The notes under the pieces are model-generated. The model was not told the DNA's origin. It searched no databases and worked only from the letters and a program-made list of their open reading frames with translations. Below, one piece after another: positions 1 through 7,447 of a stretch of 12,811 nt of DNA (the first letter of the stretch is position 1; each line of letters starts with the position of its first letter). The position numbers and the translations under genes are program-made. The stretch comes from Candidatus Parabacteroides intestinavium. Its GTDB lineage: Bacteria > Bacteroidota > Bacteroidia > Bacteroidales > Tannerellaceae. The DNA is taken from assembly GCA_019118725.1 (NCBI GenBank), contig DWYO01000118.1, positions 1-12,811 on the forward strand, written 5' to 3'.

Positions 1-1
1 A

Positions 2-1189
2 ACGTATGCTCTTTCGTCTACCATACTGCCTATCGTACAGCAATTGAAAGTCCCGGTCATATTGTTGAATATCCAGCCCTCGGCACACATTGATTATCGT
101 TATGTGAATAGCTTGAACGATCGTGGAAAAATGACCGGAGAGTGGTTAGCGTATTGTCAGGCTTGTTCTGTACCGGAATTCGCTCATGTGTTTAACCGAG
201 CCGGGATTCGGTATGATATAGTTACGGGACATTTGGAGAATGAGGAAACATGGACACAACTGAACGAATGGCTGGAAGTCTTGGTGGCGGCAGAAAAGAT
301 GCGTTGTAACCGAATGGGGATCTTAGGACATTATTATTGTGGAATGCTGGATATCTATTCCGATTTGACCCGCGAGGCGGTTACTTTCGGAACACATATC
401 GAGTTGTTGGAAATGTGTGAACTGAAAGCTTTGCGTGATAGCGTTACCCAAGAGGATATAGAACGGAAGATAGCAGAGTTCCGCACTTCATTTGAGGTTG
501 TTCCGGAATGTGAGCTTCAGGAATTAGAGCGTGCTGCGCGTACTTCGGTGGCATTGGACCGATTGGTGGAGATTCATCATTTGGGTTCGATGGCTTATTA
601 TTATGAAGGATATGCCGGAAATGAGTATGAGAATATTGTTACCTCAGTTATTGCCGGGAACACATTGCTGACCGGAAAGGGTATTCCTATTGCTGGCGAG
701 TGTGAAGTGAAAAACGTGCAGGCCATGAAAATTATGTCTTTATTGAATGCAGGTGGCTCGTTTTCTGAACTTTATGCTTTCGATTTTGATGCGGATGTCA
801 TTTTGTGGGGACATGACGGCCCGGCACATTTCCTGATGGCAGAGGATAAGGTGAAGCTGGTTCCCTTGCCGGTTTATCATGGCAAACCGGGAAAAGGTCT
901 GTCTATTCAGATGAGTGTCAAGCCCGGTCCGGTGACACTTTTGTCGGTTTGCGAACAAGAGAGCGGGATATTTTTATTGGTTGCAGAAGGGGAAGCCGTA
1001 GAGGGCGAAACTCTTCAAATCGGCAATACCAACAGCCGGTATCGTTTTGCATGCGGAATCCGTTCCTTCATAGACCAATGGAGCAAAGCCGGACCTTCAC
1101 ATCATTGTGCCATTGGGGTAGGGCATATAGCTGGAAAATTGCGGAAACTAGCGTTTCTGTTCGGTATTCCGATTGTGGAAGTGAAATAG
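2..1189 (+). CDS. L-fucose/L-arabinose isomerase superfamily protein, 5'-truncated by window edge
   Basis: This is probably a cytoplasmic aldose-ketose isomerase of the FucI/AraA superfamily. The reading frame is open from base 2. The 14 codons before the TTG at 44 encode family-like sequence (TYALSSTILPIVQQ), so the true start lies outside the window and that TTG is internal. Counting from the TTG, E219 (in AGECEVK), an aspartate at 246 or 248 (AFDFDAD) and a histidine at 353/354 (PSHHCAIG) sit where FucI has its Glu-Asp-His metal ligands. This assignment is by motif position, not alignment. The C-terminus (GHIAGKLRKLA...) is typical of these proteins. The GH106-type gene starts 28 bp after the stop, so the two are probably cotranscribed, and the substrate is likely a sugar released from a rhamnose- or fucose-containing glycan. 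It does not look like classical RhaA. The family call is good, the substrate unknown. Confidence 0.82.
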   Translation, partial: TYALSSTILPIVQQLKVPVILLNIQPSAHIDYRYVNSLNDRGKMTGEWLAYCQACSVPEFAHVFNRAGIRYDIVTGHLENEETWTQLNEWLEVLVAAEKMRCNRMGILGHYYCGMLDIYSDLTREAVTFGTHIELLEMCELKALRDSVTQEDIERKIAEFRTSFEVVPECELQELERAARTSVALDRLVEIHHLGSMAYYYEGYAGNEYENIVTSVIAGNTLLTGKGIPIAGECEVKNVQAMKIMSLLNAGGSFSELYAFDFDADVILWGHDGPAHFLMAEDKVKLVPLPVYHGKPGKGLSIQMSVKPGPVTLLSVCEQESGIFLLVAEGEAVEGETLQIGNTNSRYRFACGIRSFIDQWSKAGPSHHCAIGVGHIAGKLRKLAFLFGIPIVEVK

Positions 1190-1217
1190 ATTAGAGAACG
1201 TAATAAATAGCAGGCTT

Positions 1218-4151
1218 ATGAAAAATATAAAACAAATATTTTGTCTTTTGAGTGTGATAGGGCTGTCGGCTTGTCAGCAGCCTGTAAATAAAGATTGGGC
1301 AGAGCTTCACGAAAATTTTCAGTCTCCTCCGGAATCAGCCCGGCCCGGTGTTTATTGGTATTTTATGGATGGAAATTTGTCTAAGGAGGGAATGACTAAG
1401 GATTTGGAAGCCATGAAGCGAGCTGGCATAGGCTCGGTCGTTTTCTTGGAGGTGAACGTGGGTATTCCGCGGGGAAACGTGGACTTCCTTAGTGAGGAGT
1501 GGAAATCTTGTTTCAAACATGCAGTCAAGGAATGTGAACGTTTAGGGATAAGCATGACTTTGGGGATTGGACCGGGATGGACCGGAAGTGGAGGACCTTG
1601 GGTAAAGGCAGAGCAATCCATGCGTCATCTGGTAGCTTCATCAACCCTTGTGAATGGGGCTGGAAAACAGACTATACGACTGGAAAAACCGTCACCCAAA
1701 GCGCCTTATTTTGGGGAAGGAGCATTTACCCCTGAATTAAAAGAACGATGGAAAGAGTATTATGAGGATGTGGCGGTTTTGGCTTTCCCTACCCCCGGCG
1801 AATTGTCTCGTATCAAAGATATCGGTGAGAAGGCCTTGTATTATCGTGCTCCTTACAGTTCGGTACCTGGAGTCAAGCAGTATTTGTCTCGCGAGGATTT
1901 TGAACCGGTCGGAAAGGTCATACAAGAGAATGAGGTTGTCGATTTGACTTCTTTGTTGCAGGAAGACGGGAGCATTACGTGGAATGTTCCGGAAGGGAAT
2001 TGGACGATAATGCGTTTTGGCATACGGAATAATGGCGCTGTAACGCGGCCAGCTCCTTTGCCTGGTGTCGGGTTTGAATGCGATAAGACGGATACGGCTT
2101 CTTTAAAGGCGCATTTTCAAGTGTTTACGGATGAGTTGATGCGTGTCGTGGGTGAGCGGGATACTACATTGCCTGGAGGACTGAAATGCCTGCATATGGA
2201 CAGTTGGGAAATGGGGGCGCAGAATTGGACGCCCGGATTACGGGATGCGTTTAAAAAACGGAGGGGCTATGATCCACAACCTTATTATCCGATTTATGCG
2301 GGATATATAGTTGGCAGTCCAGAACTGAGCGAACGTTTCCTTTGGGATTTGCGACAGACTATGCAGGAACTGATGATAGAGAATCATTCCGGATATGTCA
2401 AGCGCTATGCGCATCAACGAGGAATGCGTTTATCTATCGAACCTTACGATATGAATCCGATGCAGGATTTGGAATTGGGTGCGTCTGCTGATATCCCGAT
2501 GTGTGAGTTTTGGAGTCCGGGCGGATATAATACCTCCTTCTGTGCTGTTGAGGGTAGCTCCATAGGGAATATAAAAGGACAGCGCTTGGTGCCTGCTGAG
2601 GCATTTACTGCTCATGGAGACGGCTGGAAACAGCATCCGGCTTCCATGAAAAATCAGACAGACTGGGCTTTTGCCGCGGGTATTAATCGACTGACTTACC
2701 ATACTTTCCAGCATCAGGCATTGCCGGACAGTTTACGTCCCGGAATGACAATGGGGCCGTATGGGGTGCATTGGGACCGCAATCAGACGTGGTGGCCTTA
2801 CGCTTCGGGCTATCATACTTACGTGTCACGTTGCCAATATTTGCTACAGAGCGGGCGGACGGTGGCTGATATACTCTATTTAGCTCCGGAAGAGGCTCCG
2901 TTTGTGTTCCGGGCTCCGAAGTCGGCTTGGGAGGGTGTAGAAGAATATTTGCCGGATAAAAAAGGATATAACTTTGATGCTTGTCCGGCCAGTCTTCTTT
3001 ATCAGGCATCTGTGAAAGGAGGAAAGATTTATTTCCCATCAGGGGCGCAGTATGAATTGTTGGTGCTGCCTGACTTTGAACGGATGACTCCGAAACTGTT
3101 GGGCAAAATACAGGAATTAGTCCGTGCCGGTGCTACGTTGGTCGGCTTACCTCCGAAGGAAGCTCCCGGGTTAAGCGATTATCCGAACAATGATAAAGAA
3201 GTAGAGCGTATCGTTCAAGAAATGTGGGGTGTCGAAGAATTGCCTTCCGGTTTGGAAAAGCGGGTATATGGGAAAGGCATGATTTATTACGGAAAGGTAC
3301 TGGAAGATCAAGCTGATAATCTTTATCCCGATTATGCGCTTACCGCTGCGATTCTTAAGGAGAAGCAGCAGACCGAAGATTTTGCGTCTGCATCCGGTAC
3401 GGTTCGTTATATACACAAACAACGGGGGGATGTAGACTATTATTTTGTAGCCAATCGTACCGGAGAGGATCAGCATGAGACCTGTTCGTTCCGTATTTCC
3501 GGTAAGAAAGTACAACTTTGGGATCCGATAACCGGTGAGATACTTGCCGTACCTTCTTATACGGATAACGGAGAGACCATTTCTGTGGATTTATCGTTTG
3601 CTCCTTATCAGAGTTATTTTCTGTTCTTCGGTGAGAATATGCCACAAGAGGGCCTGGAGAAGATGAATCTGGCTACGAAGAAGGAGGTCATGACATTGAA
3701 TCAGCCGTGGACTGTCTGCTTCGACCCGGCATGGGGAGGTCCGCAAAAGGTCTCGTTTGCTGCATTGCAGGATTGGTCTAAGCATCCGAACGATAGCATC
3801 CGGTACTATTCCGGTACAGCTGTCTATACTACCCGATTCGAGTTTCATCCGGAGCAGCAAAACTACTTTTTGGATTTGGGGGATGTGAAGAATATGGCGA
3901 AGGTTTATCTGAACGGTCAGGATTTAGGCATCGTGTGGACAACTCCTTGGAAGGTGGATTTGGCTCAGGCTTTACAAGAGGGAACTAACGAGTTGCGGAT
4001 AGAGGTGACCAATTTGTGGCCCAACCGCCTGATAGGCGATGAACGGAATCCGGAACATCGTTATACTTATACAACGTTTAAACATTATACCGCCGATTCT
4101 CCATTGCTACCCTCCGGTCTTTTAGGACCTGTGCGGATATTGGTAGAATAG
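1218..4151 (+). CDS. GH106-type alpha-L-rhamnosidase-like lipoprotein
   Basis: This is a 977-residue glycoside hydrolase resembling family GH106, whose characterised members cleave terminal alpha-L-rhamnose. The N-terminus is a lipoprotein signal: charged MKNIK, a hydrophobic stretch, then lipobox LSAC with Cys19. The residues after the Cys (QQPVNKD) lack the acidic lipoprotein export signal of surface-exposed Bacteroidetes lipoproteins, so I infer a periplasm-facing enzyme. Residues about 38-150 carry the family-like PGVYWYFMDGNLS start and the GIGPGWTGSGGPW segment. The catalytic barrel runs to about 540 and contains conserved acidic sites (HMDSWE near 327-331, SIEPYD near 406-411, PAEAFTAH near 459-466). 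I cannot say which glutamates are catalytic without an alignment. Residues about 545-680 look like a Rossmann-type domain, and about 860-977 like a galactose-binding beta-sandwich (VYLNGQDLGIVWTTPW). The ATG at 1218 is fixed by the signal peptide. No frameshift is seen. The family call is firm, the linkage specificity inferred. Confidence 0.88.
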   Translation: MKNIKQIFCLLSVIGLSACQQPVNKDWAELHENFQSPPESARPGVYWYFMDGNLSKEGMTKDLEAMKRAGIGSVVFLEVNVGIPRGNVDFLSEEWKSCFKHAVKECERLGISMTLGIGPGWTGSGGPWVKAEQSMRHLVASSTLVNGAGKQTIRLEKPSPKAPYFGEGAFTPELKERWKEYYEDVAVLAFPTPGELSRIKDIGEKALYYRAPYSSVPGVKQYLSREDFEPVGKVIQENEVVDLTSLLQEDGSITWNVPEGNWTIMRFGIRNNGAVTRPAPLPGVGFECDKTDTASLKAHFQVFTDELMRVVGERDTTLPGGLKCLHMDSWEMGAQNWTPGLRDAFKKRRGYDPQPYYPIYAGYIVGSPELSERFLWDLRQTMQELMIENHSGYVKRYAHQRGMRLSIEPYDMNPMQDLELGASADIPMCEFWSPGGYNTSFCAVEGSSIGNIKGQRLVPAEAFTAHGDGWKQHPASMKNQTDWAFAAGINRLTYHTFQHQALPDSLRPGMTMGPYGVHWDRNQTWWPYASGYHTYVSRCQYLLQSGRTVADILYLAPEEAPFVFRAPKSAWEGVEEYLPDKKGYNFDACPASLLYQASVKGGKIYFPSGAQYELLVLPDFERMTPKLLGKIQELVRAGATLVGLPPKEAPGLSDYPNNDKEVERIVQEMWGVEELPSGLEKRVYGKGMIYYGKVLEDQADNLYPDYALTAAILKEKQQTEDFASASGTVRYIHKQRGDVDYYFVANRTGEDQHETCSFRISGKKVQLWDPITGEILAVPSYTDNGETISVDLSFAPYQSYFLFFGENMPQEGLEKMNLATKKEVMTLNQPWTVCFDPAWGGPQKVSFAALQDWSKHPNDSIRYYSGTAVYTTRFEFHPEQQNYFLDLGDVKNMAKVYLNGQDLGIVWTTPWKVDLAQALQEGTNELRIEVTNLWPNRLIGDERNPEHRYTYTTFKHYTADSPLLPSGLLGPVRILVE

Positions 4152-4168
4152 AACTGCCAATTATCTTG

Positions 4169-4229
4169 TTTCAAGGCATGAAACTTTAGTTTCTTTGGAC
4201 GGAACTAATGTTTCATGCCTTGAAATTTT
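4169..4229 (+). terminator. long palindromic hairpin after the GH106 gene, probable terminator
   Basis: A perfect 16-bp inverted repeat, TTTCAAGGCATGAAAC (4169-4184) with GTTTCATGCCTTGAAA (4210-4225), continues after one T-T mismatch into a 6-bp inner stem (4186-4191 with 4203-4208) around an 11-nt loop. It is followed by TTTTC. It begins 18 bp past the GH106 stop, so it probably ends that transcript. The stem is unusually long and the T tract short, so it could also be a dispersed palindromic repeat. Confidence 0.65.
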
Positions 4230-4306
4230 CTTAGTGATCCTATATAATAAATGTTATACTGGTCCGTTTATTTTAGATAGGTGATACGTAAAAAAGAAAA
4301 AGGTTC

Positions 4307-5464
4307 ATGAATAGCATATACGACTCCCGGCAACGGTTGAAATACCTATTTATTATAGCAGCTATATTTATTGCTATTGCATCGGTGTTTGTCTCTGATC
4401 TGCTTATTAAAGATCTGGCACGTGAGGAAAGGGAGAAGATAGAGATTTGGGCAGAGGCTACACGGGTCTTGACGAGCGAAGATCCCAGTCTGAACATGAA
4501 TCTGATTCTGAAAATCATTCAAGGGAATACCTCTATTCCGGTTATGTTATGTAATGACCAGGATAGTGTGATGAATTATAAGAATATCGAATTGCCGGAA
4601 AAAGGGGCTGACGAGTATCTGCGGAAAAAGGTGGAGGAGCTGAAGCATAAAAATCAGCCTCTTCCGATTGATATGGGGGATGGTACTTTTCAATACCTTT
4701 ATTATGATGACTCGATTAATCTGAAACGGCTATTGGTTTATCCGTACGCGCAACTCAGTGTGATGGCGGTCTTCATTCTGCTTGCTTTCATCGCCTTGGC
4801 CAGTACCAAACGGGCAGAGCAAAATAAGGTGTGGGTGGGCTTGTCTAAGGAAACCGCTCATCAGTTGGGAACACCAATCTCTTCGTTGATAGCCTGGCTT
4901 GAATATTTGAAATTGAAAGATATTGATCCGGCTTTGCTTGCGGAGATGGAAAAGGACGTGAAGCGTTTGGAGATGATAGCCGAGCGTTTTTCCAAAATCG
5001 GCTCCACACCGGAACCGGTGCCGGTGGATATCTGTCAATCCATCAGCTCGGCGTTGGAATATATGCAGACCCGTATTTCGTCTAAGGTCAAGATTTCAAT
5101 AGAAGCCCCGGATCATCCGGTTATCGTACTGATGAACAATTCCCTGTTTGCCTGGGTTGTGGAGAACCTCTGCAAGAATGCGGTAGATGCAATGGAGGGG
5201 CAGGGAAGCATCACTTTCCATGTCGAAGAGAAGGGCAAGAATGTGCGTATCGATGTGACAGATACAGGGAAAGGAATTTTGAAGTCGAGGTTTAAGACCG
5301 TATTTAATCCGGGATATACTACCAAGAAGCGCGGGTGGGGATTGGGCCTGTCGTTGGTAAAGCGTATCGTGGAATCGTACCATGGCGGAAAAATCTTTGT
5401 AAAGAGTTCGGAAATAGGAAAAGGCACGACTTTCCGCATAGAACTTAGGCTTTTTACGCACTAA
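4307..5464 (+). CDS. Membrane sensor histidine kinase, HAMP-less, orphan
   Basis: This is a 385-residue inner-membrane sensor kinase. Helix 1 (about 13-34) and helix 2 (about 146-165) bracket a periplasmic sensor region of about 110 residues with no domain I recognise. No HAMP of normal length fits between helix 2 and the dimerisation helix. The phosphoacceptor is His185 in TAHQLGTPISSL. An HATPase_c domain follows: N-box N287-LCK-N291, G1 box D319-TGKG, and G2 box G343-WGLGLSLVKRI. All ATP-lid motifs are intact. The residue after His185 is Gln instead of the usual Glu/Asp. The ATG at 4307 has AAAAAGG a few bases upstream. The gene stands alone, with a terminator-like hairpin before it and a separate promoter after it, and no response regulator in the window. 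A weak -7-like TATTTTAG at 4269-4276 has no matching TTG, so its promoter is unresolved. The ligand is unknown. Confidence 0.9.
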   Translation: MNSIYDSRQRLKYLFIIAAIFIAIASVFVSDLLIKDLAREEREKIEIWAEATRVLTSEDPSLNMNLILKIIQGNTSIPVMLCNDQDSVMNYKNIELPEKGADEYLRKKVEELKHKNQPLPIDMGDGTFQYLYYDDSINLKRLLVYPYAQLSVMAVFILLAFIALASTKRAEQNKVWVGLSKETAHQLGTPISSLIAWLEYLKLKDIDPALLAEMEKDVKRLEMIAERFSKIGSTPEPVPVDICQSISSALEYMQTRISSKVKISIEAPDHPVIVLMNNSLFAWVVENLCKNAVDAMEGQGSITFHVEEKGKNVRIDVTDTGKGILKSRFKTVFNPGYTTKKRGWGLGLSLVKRIVESYHGGKIFVKSSEIGKGTTFRIELRLFTH

Positions 5465-5520
5465 CAGACAGGTAATAAAGAGAGAAAAAGAGTTTATAAT
5501 AAAAAATAACTATGTACATG

Positions 5521-5552
5521 TTGCTTTTCTGTTAAGATTTTTCGTACCTTTG
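5521..5552 (+). promoter_or_regulatory. Bacteroidetes-type promoter for the DUF177-rpmF operon
   Basis: TACCTTTG (5545-5552) matches the Bacteroidetes -7 consensus TAnnTTTG exactly. TTG at 5521-5523 lies 21 bp upstream in the -33 position. Transcription would start at about 5557-5560, giving a leader under 20 nt before the TTG start at 5576. The match and spacing are seen in the sequence; activity is inferred. Confidence 0.75.
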
Positions 5553-5575
5553 CAAAGTTTTTACACAAATAGGCT

Positions 5576-6151
5576 TTGGGGAAATTTGAATTATATAATA
5601 TAGACCTGAAGAATATGACTCCTGGAACACATGAATTTGATTATTCATTGGAGAACAAATTCTTCGCAGACATAGACGGAGACCAAGTACAGAAGGGAAA
5701 AGTCAAGGTTCATGTGCGGGTGAAACGTATGTCTATGATGTTTGAAATGGATTTCCATACCGAAGGCATAGTCCTGATTCCTTGCGATCGCTGCTTGGAT
5801 GATATGGAGCAACCTATCGAAACGGACAATCGGCTGATTGTGAAGTTCGGTAAGGAATATGCGGAAGAAAGTGATGAGATTCTGATTATACCGGAAGAAG
5901 AAGGCAAGCTGAATATAGCCTGGTTCTTGTATGAATTTATCGCTTTGGCTATTCCGATGAAGCATGTGCATGCTCCGGGAAAATGTAACAAGGCTATGTC
6001 GGCAAAGCTGAATAAGCACCGTGCCAGAAGCATGGATGATGATGAAGATGGCTTGGCGGATTTCGATGAGGTTGAAGGGGCTGAAGAGGACCGGCCGGTT
6101 GATCCGCGATGGGATGCTTTAAGAGATTTAGTTGAGAATGATAACAATTAA
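5576..6151 (+). CDS. DUF177 / YceD family protein, large-subunit rRNA accumulation factor
   Basis: This is a 191-residue DUF177 (YceD) protein. Family members in bacteria and plastids are linked to 23S rRNA accumulation and 50S biogenesis, and the gene is typically immediately before rpmF, as here. Family features visible are the CDRC motif (C70, C73), the downstream HVHAPGKC segment (C137), and a C-terminal VDPRWDALRDL. The start is TTG at 5576: an in-frame TAG lies at 5570-5572, and the encoded MGKFELYNIDL looks like a natural N-terminus. The next in-frame ATG, residue 14, would cut into the conserved part. Residues about 154-172 are very acidic and include DDDEDGLADFDE, which fits an EF-hand/TSP3-like loop pattern. 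It is probably cotranscribed with rpmF 14 bp downstream, from the promoter at 5521-5552. The molecular activity is unknown. Confidence 0.88.
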   Translation: MGKFELYNIDLKNMTPGTHEFDYSLENKFFADIDGDQVQKGKVKVHVRVKRMSMMFEMDFHTEGIVLIPCDRCLDDMEQPIETDNRLIVKFGKEYAEESDEILIIPEEEGKLNIAWFLYEFIALAIPMKHVHAPGKCNKAMSAKLNKHRARSMDDDEDGLADFDEVEGAEEDRPVDPRWDALRDLVENDNN

Positions 6152-6165
6152 AATAATAAATTAAA

Positions 6166-6351
6166 ATGGCACATCCTAAAAGAAGACAAGGTAAGACAAG
6201 AACAGCCAAGAGAAGAACTCACGATAAGGCTGTAGCTCCAACAATGGCTATTTGCCCTAACTGCGGTGCTTGGCACATCTATCACACAGTATGTGGCGAA
6301 TGTGGCTATTACAGAGGTAAGTTAGCAATCGTAAAAGAAGCTGCTGTGTAA
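6166..6351 (+). CDS. rpmF: 50S ribosomal protein L32 (bL32)
   Basis: This encodes a 61-residue ribosomal protein bL32, a late-assembling component of the large subunit. The basic N-terminus (AHPKRRQGKTRTAKRR) is characteristic. The zinc ribbon is complete, with Cys30, Cys33, Cys43 and Cys46 in CPNCG and CGECG, so this is the zinc-binding (C+) form and not the zinc-independent paralogue. The start is ATG at 6166 after an AT-rich spacer (AATAATAAATTAAA), typical of Bacteroidetes initiation without a Shine-Dalgarno sequence. It is the second gene of the DUF177 operon, and a strong intrinsic terminator starts about 40 bp past its stop. Confidence 0.97.
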   Translation: MAHPKRRQGKTRTAKRRTHDKAVAPTMAICPNCGAWHIYHTVCGECGYYRGKLAIVKEAAV

Positions 6352-6388
6352 GTTTATCAAAACACTTGATTTGGTAAATGGAAGAAAT

Positions 6389-6422
6389 AGCCCTAAAAAA
6401 TCGATTTTTTAGGGCTTTTTTT
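6389..6422 (+). terminator. strong intrinsic terminator between rpmF and fabH
   Basis: AGCCCTAAAAAA (6389-6400), loop TCGA, and TTTTTTAGGGCT (6405-6416) form a perfect 12-bp stem followed by a run of seven Ts (6416-6422). The A/T-rich inner stem makes the element nearly symmetric, but only the + strand has the full terminator layout relative to a gene end. A weaker hairpin just upstream (6353-6361 with 6370-6378, one G-U pair) begins right after the rpmF stop. Confidence 0.92.
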
Positions 6423-6442
6423 AATCTATAGCTTTTAGAACA

Positions 6443-7447
6443 ATGGAAAAGATTAATGCAGTAATCACGGGTATTGGCGGGTATGTTCCGGAAGATGTCC
6501 TGACAAATGAGGACATTTGTAAAATGGTGGATACGACTGATGAATGGATAATGACACGTGTCGGTATCAAGGAACGTAGAATCTTGAAAGGCGAAGGGCG
6601 TGGTACTTCCTATATGGGAATCCAAGCTGTAAAACAGTTGTTGGAAAAAACAAAGGTTAATCCGGAAGAGATCGAAGTCGTTATTGTGGCTTCTACCACT
6701 CCCGATTACCATTTCCCAATGACTGCTTCTATTATAGCGTATCAGACAGGATGTAAGAATGCCTTTACGTTTGATATGCAGGGGGCTTGTGCCGGATTTT
6801 TGTATGCGCTGGAAACAGGTTCAAATTATATCCGTACAGGACGTTATAAAAAGGTGATTGTGGTTGCCGGTGATAAGATGACCTCGATTACCAATTATGA
6901 AGACCGTACGACTTGCCCGCTCTTTGGAGACGGATGCGGGGCTGTGCTGCTGGAACCGACGACCGAAGAAATCGGTGTGATGGATGTCTTATTGCATACG
7001 GATGGAGTCGGTTTCTCTCATCTGATTATGAAAGCCGGAGGATCGGCTTATCCCTCTACGCATGAAACCGTAGACCGCCGCGAACATTTTGTTTATCAAG
7101 ATGGAAGGACTGTGTTTAAATATGCGGTGACTTATATGGCGGATGCCGCCGCTGAGATTGCCGAACGCAATCATCTGACGCAGGATGACATCACGTGGAT
7201 TGTCCCGCATCAGGCTAATTTGCGTATTATTGATGCTACGGCTAAGCGTCTGGGTGTTCCGATGGAAAAGGTTATGGTGAATATCCAGAAATATGGTAAT
7301 ACCAGTGCCGGAACCATTCCTTTGTGCTTATGGGAATGGGAAAAGCAGCTGAAGAAGGGCGATAATCTGATATTGGCTGCCTTTGGGGCAGGATTCACAT
7401 GGGGTTCTGTCTATTTAAAGTGGGGATATGATGGAGAAAAAGCATAA
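6443..7447 (+). CDS. fabH: 3-oxoacyl-ACP synthase III (beta-ketoacyl-ACP synthase III)
   Basis: This 334-residue enzyme condenses acyl-CoA with malonyl-ACP to start type II fatty-acid synthesis in the cytoplasm. The thiolase-fold Cys-His-Asn triad is complete: Cys116 in GACAGF, His256 in VPHQAN and Asn286 in YGNTSAG. The N-terminal ITGIGGYVP and the TTDEWIMTRVGIKERR segment are family hallmarks, and the length is normal. The ATG at 6443 lies only 20 bp after the rpmF terminator's T-run. A TAGCTTTT at 6429-6436 resembles a -7 element but has no TTG partner and would give an almost leaderless message. Expression may therefore rest on read-through or a weak promoter. The 3' end overlaps era. plsX, which often lies between rpmF and fabH in other bacteria, is absent here. 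Confidence 0.96.
   Translation: MEKINAVITGIGGYVPEDVLTNEDICKMVDTTDEWIMTRVGIKERRILKGEGRGTSYMGIQAVKQLLEKTKVNPEEIEVVIVASTTPDYHFPMTASIIAYQTGCKNAFTFDMQGACAGFLYALETGSNYIRTGRYKKVIVVAGDKMTSITNYEDRTTCPLFGDGCGAVLLEPTTEEIGVMDVLLHTDGVGFSHLIMKAGGSAYPSTHETVDRREHFVYQDGRTVFKYAVTYMADAAAEIAERNHLTQDDITWIVPHQANLRIIDATAKRLGVPMEKVMVNIQKYGNTSAGTIPLCLWEWEKQLKKGDNLILAAFGAGFTWGSVYLKWGYDGEKA

Noticed and set aside
44..46. TTG at 44 as the real start of the isomerase
   Set aside because: The frame is open to the window edge and the upstream codons encode family-like sequence, so the gene is cut by the window.
949..1194. 81-codon + strand frame overlapping the isomerase 3' end
   Set aside because: It is out of frame with the well-supported isomerase, whose C-terminal motifs continue to its own stop. 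The product is arginine/serine-rich and unlike any family.
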